Source of the DNA: Edwardsiella hoshinae NBRC 105699 = ATCC 33379
GTDB lineage: Bacteria > Pseudomonadota > Gammaproteobacteria > Enterobacterales > Enterobacteriaceae
Direction: 5' to 3'
DNA length: 64,000 nt
NCBI RefSeq assembly: GCF_000474215.1
Contig: NZ_BAUC01000020.1
Coordinates: 62,001 to 126,000, forward strand
The position numbers were made by a program, and so were the translations under genes. This document shows, piece after piece, positions 21,523 through 33,445 of this stretch. Numbering within the stretch: the stretch's first letter is position 1; every line of letters begins with the position of its first letter. The notes beneath the pieces are model-generated. The model did not search any database. It was not told the origin of the DNA and saw only the letters and a program-made list of their open reading frames with translations.

Positions 21523-22107
21523 ATGTTTGGCTATGGCAACACGGGCCCCAAGGTCCATCTGACCACGGATCGGTTAGTTGTGCGCTTGGTGGGCGAGCGC
21601 GATGCTCACCGACTGGCGGATTACTATGCGGAAAACCGCGACTTCTTGCGCCCCTGGGAGCCGATACGCGATGAAAGTCATTGTTACCCCTCCGGTTGGC
21701 AGGCGCGCTTGTCGATGATCCGTGAGCTACATAAGCAGGGCAGCGCGTTCTATTTTATTCTGCTGGGGCAGGATGAGCAGGAGGTGCGTGGCGTGGCCAA
21801 CTTCAGCAATGTGCTACGTGGCGCCTTTCATGCCTGTTTCCTCGGCTATTCCGTCGCAGCCAAATGGCAGGGGCAGGGGATGATGTATGAGGGGTTACAG
21901 GCGGCGATCCGCTATATGCAACGTCAGCAACGCATGCATCGTATCATGGCCAATTACATGCCCCATAATCAGCGTAGCGGCGCGCTGTTGCAGCGTCTGG
22001 GCTTTGAAAAAGAGGGCTACGCTAAAAACTATTTGTTGATCAATGGGAAATGGCAGGATCACGTGCTGACTGCCCTGACTACCCCCGATTGGACGGCTGG
22101 GCGCTAA
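21523..22107 (+). CDS. rimJ: Ribosomal protein S5 alanine N-acetyltransferase
   Basis: RimJ is a GNAT enzyme that acetylates the N-terminal alanine of ribosomal protein S5. The ATG at 21523, preceded by GGAGG, gives 194 residues as in E. coli. The start [23 protein letters not shown] matches the family. GNAT features are the acetyl-CoA pyrophosphate loop region [20 protein letters not shown] (about residues 105-124) and the C-terminal [33 protein letters not shown]. yceH follows after 39 bases, as in E. coli. Confidence 0.95.
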   Translation: MFGYGNTGPKVHLTTDRLVVRLVGERDAHRLADYYAENRDFLRPWEPIRDESHCYPSGWQARLSMIRELHKQGSAFYFILLGQDEQEVRGVANFSNVLRGAFHACFLGYSVAAKWQGQGMMYEGLQAAIRYMQRQQRMHRIMANYMPHNQRSGALLQRLGFEKEGYAKNYLLINGKWQDHVLTALTTPDWTAGR

Positions 22108-22146
22108 GAGCCGCCCATGGCCGGGTTTACCAGGAGATAACCGCAG

Positions 22147-22803
22147 ATGATTAAACATATTCTTTCCCCGATCGAGGCGCGTGTCATCGGCTGCTTCCTT
22201 GAAAAGCAGATAACGACGCCGGAGCAGTATCCGTTATCACTCAATGCGTTGACCACCGCCTGCAACCAGAAGACCAATCGTGAGCCGGTGCTGGAGTTGA
22301 GCGAGAGCGAGGTGCAAAACGCCTTGGATCTGCTAGTGCGTAAGCACCAGATCCGTAGCATCAATGCTCCGGGCAGTCGAGTGGTGAAGTATGAACACCG
22401 TTTCTGTAACTCCGAATTTGGCGATCTGCGCTTTAGCCCGGCGGAGGTCGCGTTGATCTGCTGTTTGTTATTGCGCGGTCCGCAGACGCCGGGTGAGCTG
22501 CGCACTCGCTGCAACCGATTATACGCCTTCGCCGATGTTAACGAAGCGGAGCAGGTGCTGAATCGACTGGCGGAGCGTGAGGATGGTCCTTTCGTCCTGC
22601 GTCTGGCGCGCGAGCCGGGCCGGCGCGAAAGCCGCTACGCGCATCTGTTCTGTGGCGCACCGGCGCTCGGGGCCGAAGGGGCGCCGGTGCCGGCTCCGCT
22701 CATGGTGAGCGAGGCGGAGACGCTAAGCGAACGGGTGACGGCGCTGGAGACGGAGGTCGCCGAATTGAAACGGCAATTGGCGAGCCTGCTGAACGACGCA
22801 TAA
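22147..22803 (+). CDS. yceH: UPF0502 protein YceH (winged-helix repeats)
   Basis: This is a DUF480 protein of unknown function, 218 residues. The start [34 protein letters not shown] is the family signature. Two winged-helix-like halves can be seen (about residues 1-85 and 95-165), suggesting nucleic-acid or protein binding. The last 30 residues ([24 protein letters not shown]) form a clear short coiled coil with heptad leucines. It follows rimJ; mviM, its E. coli neighbour, is missing and murJ comes next. Confidence 0.93.
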   Translation: MIKHILSPIEARVIGCFLEKQITTPEQYPLSLNALTTACNQKTNREPVLELSESEVQNALDLLVRKHQIRSINAPGSRVVKYEHRFCNSEFGDLRFSPAEVALICCLLLRGPQTPGELRTRCNRLYAFADVNEAEQVLNRLAEREDGPFVLRLAREPGRRESRYAHLFCGAPALGAEGAPVPAPLMVSEAETLSERVTALETEVAELKRQLASLLNDA

Positions 22804-22990
22804 ACCGAGACGGGGCGCCGAGCGCGTCCCGTCCCTCTCGCCGGAGTGCGATAGCGCGCCTAGCGTCTGAAATCCGAGCCTTTTGTTACATCCTGCATTG
22901 GCTATTCGTTCGGGGATAAGTAGACTAGTTGGCCTCTTTTCCTCCCCCGCCTACACTGGACGGTGGGGCCGCAACCCTGACGATGAACCG

Positions 22991-24529
22991 ATGAACCTAC
23001 TTAAATCACTGGCTGCGGTCAGCTCGATGACCATGTTTTCGCGCGTATTGGGCTTTGCCCGCGACGCGCTGGTAGCACGGATTTTTGGCGCCGGGATGGC
23101 TACCGATGCCTTTTTTGTCGCCTTTAAACTGCCCAACCTCTTGCGGCGTATCTTCGCCGAGGGCGCCTTCTCTCAAGCATTCGTGCCGATTCTCGCGGAG
23201 TACAAGAACCAGCAAGGCGCGGAGGCGACGCGTACCTTCGTCGCCTATGTTTGCGGTCTGCTGACCCTGATCCTGGCGTTGGTGACTGTGGCGGGAATGG
23301 TGGCCGCACCCTGGGTGATCTATGCGACCGCTCCGGGGTTCGCCGATACGCCGGATAAGTTCGCCCTGACCAGCGCACTGCTGCGTATCACCTTTCCCTA
23401 TATCCTGCTGATCTCGTTGGCCTCGATGGTCGGGGCGGTGTTGAATACCTGGAACCGCTTTTCGGTGCCGGCCTTTGCCCCGACGCTGCTTAACGTCAGC
23501 ATGATCGGTTTTTCGCTGTTCGCTGCACCCTATTTTCATCCACCGGTATTGGCGCTGGCGTGGGCGGTGTTGGTGGGCGGCGTTTTGCAACTGGGCTATC
23601 AGCTACCGCATCTGAAGAAGATCGGCATGCTGGTTTTGCCGCGCATTAATCTGCATGATCGGGGGGTATGGCGGGTGCTTAAGCTGATGGGGCCGGCGAT
23701 CGTCGGGGTCTCCGTCAGTCAGATCTCCCTGATCATCAATACCATCTTCGCCTCTTTTCTGGTCTCCGGTTCAGTCTCCTGGATGTACTATGCCGACCGC
23801 CTGATGGAATTGCCCTCTGGCGTTCTCGGGGTCGCCTTGGGGACCATCCTGTTGCCCTCGCTGGCCAAAAGTTTCTCCTCCGGGCGGCTGGACGACTATA
23901 ACCGTCTGCTCGATTGGGGCTTGCGGCTCTGTTTCCTGCTGGCCTTACCCTGTGCCGTAGCGCTCGGCGTGATCGCCAAGCCGTTGACGGTCGCGCTGTT
24001 CCAATACGGTAAGTTCAACGCCTTCGATGCGGCGATGACCCAGCGTGCGCTGGTTGCCTACTCGGTGGGACTGCTGGGGATTATCATGGTCAAGATCTTG
24101 GCACCGGGTTTTTATTCACGCCAGGACATCAAGACCCCGGTCAAGATCGCCATCGTGACATTGATCCTGACCCAGGTGATGAACCTGATCTTCATCGGCC
24201 CACTGAAGCACGCCGGGCTCTCCCTCTCCATCGGCCTGGCCGCCTGCCTCAACGCCGGGTTGCTTTATTGGCAGTTGCGCCGTCAGAAGCTGTTCACCCC
24301 CTTGGCCGGGTGGTCGGGGTTCTTGCTGAAACTATTCGTCGCGGTGTCGGTGATGGCGGCGGTCTTGGGCGGCATGATGTGGTGGATGCCTGCCTGGGAT
24401 ATGGGAGGCATGCCTTATCGTCTGCTGCGCCTGATGGGGCTGGTGGTCGCTGGGGCTGCCAGCTACTTCGCCGTATTGGGGCTGCTGGGCTTTCGCCTCC
24501 GCGACTTCACCCGTAGCGCGGTGTTGTAA
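22991..24529 (+). CDS. murJ: Lipid II flippase MurJ
   Basis: MurJ flips lipid II across the inner membrane and is essential for peptidoglycan synthesis. The ATG at 22991 gives 512 residues (E. coli 511) beginning [20 protein letters not shown]. The MviN/MOP-fold protein has 14 likely spans. Functional arginines of the central cavity are visible near [18 protein letters not shown] (R18, R24) and [13 protein letters not shown]...[13 protein letters not shown] (R270 region), along with [14 protein letters not shown] (about 375-388). The longer frame from 22883 adds 36 residues without family support. Converges with argS. Confidence 0.96.
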   Translation: MNLLKSLAAVSSMTMFSRVLGFARDALVARIFGAGMATDAFFVAFKLPNLLRRIFAEGAFSQAFVPILAEYKNQQGAEATRTFVAYVCGLLTLILALVTVAGMVAAPWVIYATAPGFADTPDKFALTSALLRITFPYILLISLASMVGAVLNTWNRFSVPAFAPTLLNVSMIGFSLFAAPYFHPPVLALAWAVLVGGVLQLGYQLPHLKKIGMLVLPRINLHDRGVWRVLKLMGPAIVGVSVSQISLIINTIFASFLVSGSVSWMYYADRLMELPSGVLGVALGTILLPSLAKSFSSGRLDDYNRLLDWGLRLCFLLALPCAVALGVIAKPLTVALFQYGKFNAFDAAMTQRALVAYSVGLLGIIMVKILAPGFYSRQDIKTPVKIAIVTLILTQVMNLIFIGPLKHAGLSLSIGLAACLNAGLLYWQLRRQKLFTPLAGWSGFLLKLFVAVSVMAAVLGGMMWWMPAWDMGGMPYRLLRLMGLVVAGAASYFAVLGLLGFRLRDFTRSAVL

Positions 24530-24601
24530 CCTTGACCTGGGTTCCTCGCCCGCTCACCGCGTGCCGGGCGAGGACGTCATGGCCCGGACTCGCGATGAGA
24601 T

Positions 24602-24637
24602 AAAAAAAGCCACCGGCTGTATAGCGAGCGGGTGGCT
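24602..24637 (-). terminator. Terminator of argS
   Basis: The arms AGCCACC and GGTGGCT enclose a 16-base loop, and the minus strand ends in seven U. It lies 25 bases past the argS stop. A separate CTCGCCCG/CGGGCGAG hairpin at 24546-24573 could serve murJ but lacks a T-tract. Confidence 0.75.
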
Positions 24638-24662
24638 GGTTGCGACCTATGCGCCGGAGCGA

Positions 24663-26396
24663 TTACATCCGCTCGACGGTCTTGATACCCAAGGTATCCA
24701 AGCCGGTCTTCAGGGTACGCGCCGTCAAGGCGGCCAGCTTCAGACGGCTGGCACGTACGCGCTCATCGTCGGCGTTGAGGATCGGACAGGCTTCGTAGAA
24801 GCTGGAGAACAATCCGGCCAGCTCATACAGGTAGGCGCACATGACGTGCGGGGTGCCTTCGCGCGCCACCGTCAGGATGGTCTCTTCGAATTGCATCAGG
24901 CGGGTCGCCAGCGCCTTCTCTCGCTCTTCCGTCAGGATGACGGTGCCGCTGAGGTTGTTCTCATCAATGCCAGCACGCTTGAAGATGGAGGCCACGCGAG
25001 TGTAGGCATACTGCATGTAAGGCGCGGTATTGCCTTCGAAGGCCAGCATATTGTCCCAATCGAAAATATAGTCGGTGGTACGGTTCTTGGAGAGATCCGC
25101 ATACTTGACCGCGCCGATAGCGACCACTTCCACCAGCTCTTTCAGCTCATCGTCACTCAGCTCTGGGTTCTTGTCGGCGATCAGCTTGGTAGCGCGCTCA
25201 ATGGCTTCATCCAGCAGATCGGCCAGCTTGATGGTGCCGCCGGCGCGGGTCTTGAACGGCTTGCCGTCTTTGCCCAACATCATGCCGAACATGTGGTGCT
25301 CCAGGCTAACGGATTCCGGGACATAACCCGCCTTGCGCACGATGGCCCAGGCTTGCATCAGATGCTGATGCTGGCGTGAGTCGATATAGTACAGGATACG
25401 ATTGGCACCGAGCGTCTCGTAACGATACTTGGCGCAGGCGATGTCGGTGGTGGTGTACAGGTAGCCGCCGTCCTTCTTCTGGACGATGACCCCCATCGGC
25501 TCCCCTTCTTTATTTTTGAACTCGTCGAGGAACACTACGGTGGCGCCTTCGCTCTCCGTCGCCAGTCCCTTGGCCTTCAGATCGGCCACGATGCCCGGCA
25601 GCATCGGGTTGTACAGGCTTTCGCCCATCACATCGTCATCGGTCAGGGTCACGTTGAGACGATCGTAGTTGCGCTGGTTCTGGCGCATGGTGATGTCGAC
25701 CAGTTTACGCCACATCTCGCGGCAGTATTCGTCGCCCCCTTGCAGCTTAACCACATAACCGCGGGCGCGTTCGGCGAAGGCGGCGTCTTCATCGTAGTGC
25801 TTCTTGGCCGCGCGGTAGAAGGCTTCCAGATCGGCCAGAGCCATCTCGCCGGCCTGGCTCTCGTTTTGTACCATCTCCAGATAGGCGATCAGCATGCCGA
25901 ACTGGGTGCCCCAGTCGCCGACATGGTTGGCGCGAATGACGTTGTGACCGAGGAACTCCAGGGTACGCACGGCGGCATCACCGATGATGGTGGAACGTAG
26001 GTGACCCACGTGCATCTCTTTAGCGACATTGGGGGCAGAATAGTCGACAACGATGGTCTGCGGGGCGACGCGGGCGACGCCCAGGCGCGGATCTGCCAGC
26101 GCGGCGTCCACCTGGTCAGCCAACCAGGCGGCGTCGAGGAAAATGTTGATGAAACCCGGGCCTGCAATCTCTACCTTGCTGGCGATCCCATCCAGGGCCA
26201 GATTGGCCACTACCTGTTCGGCGAGTTGGCGCGGTGGCATAGCCATTTTTTTGGCCGCCGCCATGATACCATTGGCCTGATAGTCACCGAATTGGACTTT
26301 GGCGGAAGGACGAACCAGGGCCTCGCTATCGGCCGGCGCACCGGCTGCAACCAGCGCCTGAGTGACTTTATCTGAAAGAAGTGCCTGAATATTCAC
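24663..26396 (-). CDS. argS: Arginyl-tRNA synthetase
   Basis: ArgRS charges tRNA(Arg). The 577-residue product has the E. coli length. It begins with the Add-1 domain ([15 protein letters not shown], about residues 1-110), then the class I signature HVGHL in [21 protein letters not shown] (about 122-142). The loop [21 protein letters not shown] replaces a canonical KMSKS, which is normal for ArgRS. The C-terminal DALR anticodon-binding domain ends [14 protein letters not shown] consensus-like promoter lies 109 bases upstream; the gene diverges from yecM. Confidence 0.97.
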   Translation of the reverse strand: MNIQALLSDKVTQALVAAGAPADSEALVRPSAKVQFGDYQANGIMAAAKKMAMPPRQLAEQVVANLALDGIASKVEIAGPGFINIFLDAAWLADQVDAALADPRLGVARVAPQTIVVDYSAPNVAKEMHVGHLRSTIIGDAAVRTLEFLGHNVIRANHVGDWGTQFGMLIAYLEMVQNESQAGEMALADLEAFYRAAKKHYDEDAAFAERARGYVVKLQGGDEYCREMWRKLVDITMRQNQRNYDRLNVTLTDDDVMGESLYNPMLPGIVADLKAKGLATESEGATVVFLDEFKNKEGEPMGVIVQKKDGGYLYTTTDIACAKYRYETLGANRILYYIDSRQHQHLMQAWAIVRKAGYVPESVSLEHHMFGMMLGKDGKPFKTRAGGTIKLADLLDEAIERATKLIADKNPELSDDELKELVEVVAIGAVKYADLSKNRTTDYIFDWDNMLAFEGNTAPYMQYAYTRVASIFKRAGIDENNLSGTVILTEEREKALATRLMQFEETILTVAREGTPHVMCAYLYELAGLFSSFYEACPILNADDERVRASRLKLAALTARTLKTGLDTLGIKTVERM

Positions 26397-26504
26397 AGGG
26401 TTACCTTAAGCTGTTCGCACCGGTCGCCGAGGGCGCCGGCATCGTTAATGTGAAAACCGAATCCTAACCGCCGAATGGGGTGATGCGGCGGAAAACAGCC
26501 GGTC

Positions 26505-26533
26505 ATTATAGGTGAAATCACTACTGCCGTCAG
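26505..26533 (-). promoter_or_regulatory. Sigma-70 promoter of argS
   Basis: On the minus strand: -35 CTGACG, 17-base spacer, -10 TATAAT (perfect), leaving a leader of about 100 bases before argS. Confidence 0.65.
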
Positions 26534-26660
26534 CACCCGTGCACCTTTCCCTGCTGGTGGTGCGCGCGGGGATGGATGTGGCGCGCCTGGCGAGGTAGAG
26601 TACGCGCCACGGTTTTGCGTCGCCGCCGGGAGCGATGCGCCGATCATCACGGGAGAGAGC

Positions 26661-27224
26661 ATGAACAACTTAGCCGATATCGGCGAGCTGCGAGAGCTGG
26701 CGGCGGATTTGACGCGTTTCGAGACGGCGTTAACGGCGTTGGCGGCGTCACTGTCGCTGGATCTGGCGCGTTTTACGGCGGATCACATTTCGTTGCGTTG
26801 TAACGACCGGGCGACGGCGGAGCGCTGGCGGTGCGGCTTCCTGCGTTGCGCGAGCTTACTGGCCGAGAACCTCATCAATGGCCGCCCGATCTGTCTGTTC
26901 GATCTGGCGCAACCGTTGCGCGTCGGCCCTTGGTCGATCGATTGTGTCGAGTTGCCTTATCCGGGGAGCAAGCGTTATCCCCATCAGGGATGGCAGCATG
27001 TTGAGCTGGTCTTGGCGGGCGATCCGGCTACGCTACATCGCCGTGCCCTGGCGCTGTTACCGGATGAAGGGCTGTTAGCGCCGGGGATCAGCCTCACGTT
27101 TAGTCACCCGCAAGGGGAGGGTGAGCGTTTGCCTAATCCGACGCTCGCGGTAGGCGATCGCCTGACGACGATCAAGTTCCATCCCTATTCTCTACGGGCG
27201 ATCGTCGCCAGCGAGTGCGTTTAA
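26661..27224 (+). CDS. yecM: VOC-fold protein YecM
   Basis: YecM has a glyoxalase/dioxygenase-like metal-binding fold but no known reaction. The 187-residue product (E. coli 188) carries the conserved TADHISLRCNDRATAERWRCGF (about residues 33-54), LLAENLINGRPICLF (about 60-74), HQGWQHVELVL (about 107-117) and the C-terminal NPTLAVGDRLTTIKFHPYS. The likely metal ligands are the histidines in ADHIS and QHVEL with a downstream acidic residue. The start has SD GGGAGAG. It diverges from argS as in E. coli and converges on patB, 8 bases apart. Confidence 0.93.
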   Translation: MNNLADIGELRELAADLTRFETALTALAASLSLDLARFTADHISLRCNDRATAERWRCGFLRCASLLAENLINGRPICLFDLAQPLRVGPWSIDCVELPYPGSKRYPHQGWQHVELVLAGDPATLHRRALALLPDEGLLAPGISLTFSHPQGEGERLPNPTLAVGDRLTTIKFHPYSLRAIVASECV

Positions 27225-27232
27225 CGCGTCGC

Positions 27233-28375
27233 TTATAGTGCGGCGATGGCGTTTGCCATACGATCCAGTGCCTGATCGAGTAAGGCGCGCCGACAGCCGA
27301 AGTTGAGGCGCACGAAGCGTGGCGCGCCGAAGTCTGCGCCGTCGGAGAGTCCGACCCCGGCCCGCTCGAAGAATGCCTGGGGATGGTCGACGGGCAGGGC
27401 ACTGGCATCGATCCAGGCCAGATAGCTCCCCTCGACGCTGACCGTGCGTAGCCCCGGCATGGCGTTGATGCGTGCCGTGAGTCGATCGCGATTGGCGCGC
27501 AGGTAGTCCAACTGTGCATCCAGCCAAGGTTGGCCGTGACGATAGGCGGCCTCAGCGGCGACGAAGGCCAAGATATCGACTTGCGGGACGATGCCGGTAC
27601 GCGCCGCGATGAAGCGACTACGTAGTTGGGCATCGGGAATGATGGCGACGGAGGCCCCGAGGCCAGCGATATTAAAGGTTTTCGAGGGCGCCATCAGGGT
27701 CACGCTACGCCGCTCGGCATCGGCACTCAGTGTGGCGATCGGTGTGTGACGTACGCCGGGCTCCAGCAACAGATCGCAGTGGATCTCGTCGGAGCAGATC
27801 AGCAGATCGTGGCGCTGGGCGAAGGCTAATTGCGCCGCCAACTCCTCGCGTCGGTAGACCGTTCCCCCCGGATTTTGCGGGTTACACAGCATTAACAAGC
27901 GTTCTTGTCCATTCATCCCGGCTTCGGCCGCCGCCAGATCGACCAGCCAGCGGCCGTCGCGCAAGGTCAGCGGCATTGGCGTCTGACTACGCCCCGCGAA
28001 ACGGGCAGACTTCATGAATGGAGGATAGATCGGGTGAGGTGCTAAGGTGCCGTGATGCGGCGCGGTTAGGGCGCGTACCGTTAGGTTCAGGCCGCAGACT
28101 AGCCCCGGCAGAAACACTAACCATTCGGGTTGGATCGTCCATTGATAACGTTGCGCCATGCGTTCGACAAACAGCGCGATCAGCGTCGGCGGCGGGGCAC
28201 CGTAGCCGAATACACCATGTGCCACGCGCTGCTGCAAGGCGTCGATAATGGCCGGTGGTGAGCGGAAGTCGGTATCGGCGACCCACAGTGGAATTGTGTC
28301 CTGTCCCGCATATTTGCCCCATTTCTCGCTGTCACTGTGACGGCGGTCGATCACTTCATCGAAATTAAATGTCAT
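27233..28375 (-). CDS. patB: PatB/MalY-type C-S lyase (cystathionine beta-lyase-like)
   Basis: This is a pyridoxal-phosphate fold-type I enzyme that probably cleaves C-S bonds of cystathionine or cysteine conjugates. The product has 380 residues from the ATG at 28375 (SD AGGA, 8 bases away). Features are TFNFDEVIDRRHSDSEKWGKY (family N-terminus), PLWVADTDFRSPPAI, CNPQNPGGTVYRREEL (about residues 163-178), SDEIHCDLLL (about 193-202) and the PLP lysine in MAPSKTFNIAGL (about 227-238). A MalY-like regulatory role is possible but not shown. E. coli has no such gene here; it sits between yecM and cutC. Confidence 0.88.
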   Translation of the reverse strand: MTFNFDEVIDRRHSDSEKWGKYAGQDTIPLWVADTDFRSPPAIIDALQQRVAHGVFGYGAPPPTLIALFVERMAQRYQWTIQPEWLVFLPGLVCGLNLTVRALTAPHHGTLAPHPIYPPFMKSARFAGRSQTPMPLTLRDGRWLVDLAAAEAGMNGQERLLMLCNPQNPGGTVYRREELAAQLAFAQRHDLLICSDEIHCDLLLEPGVRHTPIATLSADAERRSVTLMAPSKTFNIAGLGASVAIIPDAQLRSRFIAARTGIVPQVDILAFVAAEAAYRHGQPWLDAQLDYLRANRDRLTARINAMPGLRTVSVEGSYLAWIDASALPVDHPQAFFERAGVGLSDGADFGAPRFVRLNFGCRRALLDQALDRMANAIAAL

Positions 28376-28620
28376 CACTATTATCCTTTAGTAGGCTAAT
28401 CGCATCCTTCAGGCTGCAACCGGTTACTTTCCCGCTGCACCGCGCTCCTGCCGGCCTGGCGTGTGCGCCGGGGGCGCTTTATCATCACGCGCGCGGGGTG
28501 AAAATTCAAACACGCAGGGGAATAGACTAGGCGAGGCGTGGGGCGATCCTCAATATTTGGCGTATGGGTATGAGTATTTTTCATCTCGGCGTCGTTTTGG
28601 CTGTTGATTCGGAGGTTGGA

Positions 28621-29403
28621 ATGGTGAAGTTAGAAGTCTGTTGCTACTCGTTGGCTTGCGCCGAGGCCGCTCAGGAGGCCGGCGCCGATCGTATCGAACT
28701 GTGCGCCAGTCAGCAGGATGGTGGGATCACGCCCAGCTACGGCACCCTGGTGGGATGCCGCGAACAGGTGAGTATCCCGGTACATCCGATCATTCGTCCA
28801 CGCAGCGGTGACTTTTGTTACAGCGATAGCGAATTCGCCTTGATGAAGCGCGATCTGGCGCTGGTGCGCGAGCTGGGTTTCCCCGGCGCGGTGATCGGCC
28901 TATTGGATGAGGAGGGGCATATCGATCTGCGTCGCATGCGCCAACTGATGACGCTGGCCGGGCCGTTGGCCATCACGTTTCATCGCGCCTTCGACATGTG
29001 CGCCAATCCGATGTTGGCGCTGGCGCAGCTCACCGATTTAGGGGTAGCGCGTATCCTGACCTCCGGTCAGCAGCAGAGCGCCGAGGCTGGCCTACCGTTG
29101 TTGCGCCAGTTGCATCAAGCCAGCCAGGGACCGTTGATCATGGCGGGTGCCGGGGTGCGTCTTTCCAACTTGCATAAGTTTGCTGAAATCGGCCTGCACG
29201 AGGTGCATACCTCTGCCGGTCACTGCGTACCGTCGACAATGCGCTACCGCAAGGCGGGGGTTAGCATGAGCCATGCGGATAACGACGAGTTTTGCCACTA
29301 TTGTGTGGACAGCGGTATGGTCGAAGCGATGAAGTCCGCATTGCTGTTGATGCCGGAAGCTCGCGGCGCGGCGGTGGGGCGTCACCATCTCCAGTACGAG
29401 TAG
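28621..29403 (+). CDS. cutC: CutC family protein
   Basis: CutC is a cytosolic TIM-barrel protein named for copper tolerance, although later work assigned that E. coli phenotype to another locus, so its function is uncertain. The ATG at 28621, with SD GGAGG, gives 260 residues. Conserved stretches are [26 protein letters not shown] (about residues 4-29), [19 protein letters not shown] (about 58-76), ITFHRAFDM (about 120-128) and [12 protein letters not shown]. Upstream in-frame ATG codons lack family similarity. A terminator follows. Confidence 0.94.
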   Translation: MVKLEVCCYSLACAEAAQEAGADRIELCASQQDGGITPSYGTLVGCREQVSIPVHPIIRPRSGDFCYSDSEFALMKRDLALVRELGFPGAVIGLLDEEGHIDLRRMRQLMTLAGPLAITFHRAFDMCANPMLALAQLTDLGVARILTSGQQQSAEAGLPLLRQLHQASQGPLIMAGAGVRLSNLHKFAEIGLHEVHTSAGHCVPSTMRYRKAGVSMSHADNDEFCHYCVDSGMVEAMKSALLLMPEARGAAVGRHHLQYE

Positions 29404-29461
29404 TCGTTATCTCCAGTAGAGGTTAGTACCAACTTGTAGCGGAAGGTTCGCTCACAGGGTT

Positions 29462-29492
29462 AAGCCCCATCCTATTGGGTTGGGGCTTTTTT
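29462..29492 (+). terminator. Terminator of cutC
   Basis: The perfect arms AAGCCCCA and TGGGGCTT enclose an 11-base loop, followed by TTTT. It is nearly symmetric and also faces the end of cmoB. Confidence 0.8.
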
Positions 29493-29515
29493 CCACGCGC
29501 ACACCGCGCACACCC

Positions 29516-31290
<1,775 letters not shown>

Positions 31291-31525
31291 CTAGCAGAGA
31301 ATGGCCGCCGTCGGCTATGCGCCATTTCGCCTGACGGGCGGACACCGTGCCGACAACGACGCGTTGAATATTCCGCCAGCAATTGCTGCTGATAACATGA
31401 TATTTATCTTGAATGCAATAGTTATGAGTGATACAAATCGCCGCGCGTTGTAAACAAAATAATACGATACGCCACGGAGATCGCGCTTCATAGAGCCACC
31501 ATGACGCTATCGCACAGAGGAAAAA

Positions 31526-32887
31526 ATGGGCGATTCGCAGCACAGTAGTACCACCCTAGAGAGGGGATTAAAAAACCGGCATATACAACTGATCGCCCTC
31601 GGCGGCGCCGTCGGTACCGGCCTATTTCTTGGCATCGGTCCGGCGATTCAACTGGCCGGGCCAGCCGTTTTGTTGGGCTATGCCCTCGGCGGAGTCATCG
31701 CCTTTTTGATTATGCGCCAACTGGGAGAAATGGTGGTCCAGGAGCCGGTGGCGGGCTCTTTCGCCCACTTTGCCCACCACTACTGGGGGCCCTTCGCCGG
31801 CTTCGTCTCCGGCTGGAACTATTGGGTGATGTTCGTGTTGGTCGGCATGGCTGAACTGACCGCCGCCGGCATCTACATGCAGTATTGGTGGCCGGAGGTA
31901 CCGACCTGGATCTGGGCTAGCCTGTTCTTTGTGCTGATCAACGGGCTGAATATGGTCAATGTGCGCCTGTACGGCGAAACCGAGTTCTGGTTCGCCCTAA
32001 TTAAGGTGGCGGCCATCTTGGGCATGATCGCGTTCGGCAGTTGGCTGCTGCTCTCTGGTGAGGCGGGGCCGCAGGCCGGCCTGGATAACCTGTGGCAGTA
32101 CGGCGGTTTTCTGGCGCACGGTTGGGGCGGATTGGTGATGGCGCTGGCGGTGATCATGTTCTCTTTCGGCGGCTTGGAGCTGATCGGCATCACCGCCGCC
32201 GAAGCCAGCGAGCCGCGCAAGAGTATCCCCAAGGCGACCAATCAGGTGGTCTACCGTATCCTGATCTTCTACATCGGCTCTCTGCTGGTGTTGCTGACGC
32301 TTTACCCCTGGCCACAGATCGACGCGGCGAGTAGCCCGTTTGTGATGATTTTCGCCCAGTTGAACAGCGGCGCGGTGGCGGCGGCGTTGAATGTGGTGAT
32401 CTTGACCGCCGCGCTATCTGTCTATAACAGTTGCGTCTACTCCAATAGTCGCATGCTGTACGGTCTCTCGCTACAGGGGCATGCGCCACGTTGGTTAACC
32501 CGAGTCAGCCGACGCGGTATTCCGCTGCATTCGATCGCTTTGTCGGGGCTGACCACCTCACTGGTGATCCTGATCAACTACCTGATGCCGGGTAAGGCGT
32601 TTGCGCTATTGATGGCGTTGGTGGTCTCCACGCTAGTGATCAACTGGGTAATGATCTGCATGGCGCACCTCAAGTTTAGGGCGGCGATGGAGCGCCAGGG
32701 AGTGACGACGCCTTTTCGCGCGTTGTATTATCCCTATGGCAACTACCTGTGTTTGGCGTTTCTCGGCCTGATCTTGGTGATCATGGCGCTGACGCCAGCC
32801 ATCCGTATCTCGGTGCTGTTGTTGCCACTATGGCTTGCGGCATTGTGGGGCGGGTTCTACCTGGCGCGGGCGCGCCGCCGCGGTTAA
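31526..32887 (+). CDS. pheP: Aromatic amino-acid permease, PheP-like
   Basis: This APC-superfamily proton symporter for phenylalanine has 453 residues and 12 predicted spans. PheP rather than AroP is indicated by IGPAIQLAGPAVLLGYALGG (about residues 33-52), FVLVGMAELTAAGIYMQYWWP (about 98-118), VNVRLYGETEFWFALIKVAAI and RVSRRGIPL (about 331-339), which are nearly identical to E. coli PheP. It lies between cmoA (divergent) and yecN (convergent), where E. coli has nothing, so it was inserted or moved here. No clear TyrR box was found. Confidence 0.92.
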   Translation: MGDSQHSSTTLERGLKNRHIQLIALGGAVGTGLFLGIGPAIQLAGPAVLLGYALGGVIAFLIMRQLGEMVVQEPVAGSFAHFAHHYWGPFAGFVSGWNYWVMFVLVGMAELTAAGIYMQYWWPEVPTWIWASLFFVLINGLNMVNVRLYGETEFWFALIKVAAILGMIAFGSWLLLSGEAGPQAGLDNLWQYGGFLAHGWGGLVMALAVIMFSFGGLELIGITAAEASEPRKSIPKATNQVVYRILIFYIGSLLVLLTLYPWPQIDAASSPFVMIFAQLNSGAVAAALNVVILTAALSVYNSCVYSNSRMLYGLSLQGHAPRWLTRVSRRGIPLHSIALSGLTTSLVILINYLMPGKAFALLMALVVSTLVINWVMICMAHLKFRAAMERQGVTTPFRALYYPYGNYLCLAFLGLILVIMALTPAIRISVLLLPLWLAALWGGFYLARARRRG

Positions 32888-32919
32888 GGATGTGCCCGCC
32901 GATCGCGCCGGGACGCCGG

Positions 32920-33315
32920 TTAATCGCCGAGTAGCATCTGACCCCAAGGAAGATAGTAGAGGTTGGCCACCACCATCAGTAACAGTGCCAGGTAAGTGGC
33001 ACTCATTCCGGAGCGGCGCCAGTGCATCTCGTGCTGGCGCAATCCCCAGGCGTGCAGGACACGCCCCAGGATCAGTAATACTCCGCACAGATGTACCATC
33101 CATACTCGGGCGCCGTTCATCTCCATCATCACCAGCAGGATGGCGGCGATGGGGATGTACTCCACGGCGTTGCCGTGGATACGGATGGCGGTCTGTAACT
33201 CATAGAAACCGCCATCACCATAGCTGACGCGATAGAGCATGCGCAGCCGTACGACCTGCCAAGAAAACGTGACTAATAATAGTGCGCCAAGCACAACATA
33301 AAGCGCGCTTATCAT
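32920..33315 (-). CDS. yecN: MAPEG-family membrane protein YecN
   Basis: YecN is a small inner-membrane protein of the MAPEG (glutathione/eicosanoid metabolism) family; its reaction in bacteria is unknown. The ATG at 33315 (MISALYVV, with GGAG 9 bases before it) gives 131 residues, as in E. coli. Four membrane segments are likely. Family-specific stretches are VVRLRMLYRVSYGDGGFYELQTAIRIHGNAVEYIPIA (about residues 20-56, core RIHGNAVEYIP) and MEMNGARVWMVHLCGVLLILGRVLHAWG. An ATG five codons upstream is less well placed. Confidence 0.92.
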   Translation of the reverse strand: MISALYVVLGALLLVTFSWQVVRLRMLYRVSYGDGGFYELQTAIRIHGNAVEYIPIAAILLVMMEMNGARVWMVHLCGVLLILGRVLHAWGLRQHEMHWRRSGMSATYLALLLMVVANLYYLPWGQMLLGD

Positions 33316-33445
33316 TTTCTTAAGCTCCATATTCTTAACCGTATGAACTGGTAAATGATAGCCGCAGCCCAGAGGAATGTCCTAACTAATCTGTTGAGCA
33401 ATGTCGATTTTTTTACTGTTGCTTGCGTTTAGTTCACCACGCGCT

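Noticed and set aside
25200-25300. ArgRS lacking a KMSKS motif as a sign of a defective enzyme
   Set aside because: ArgRS enzymes normally have a diverged loop here; the rest of the protein is intact and full length.
31441-31475. TyrR box upstream of pheP (TGTAAA at 31449)
   Set aside because: Only the left half fits; the right half (AATACG) matches TTTACA at three of six positions, too weak to call.
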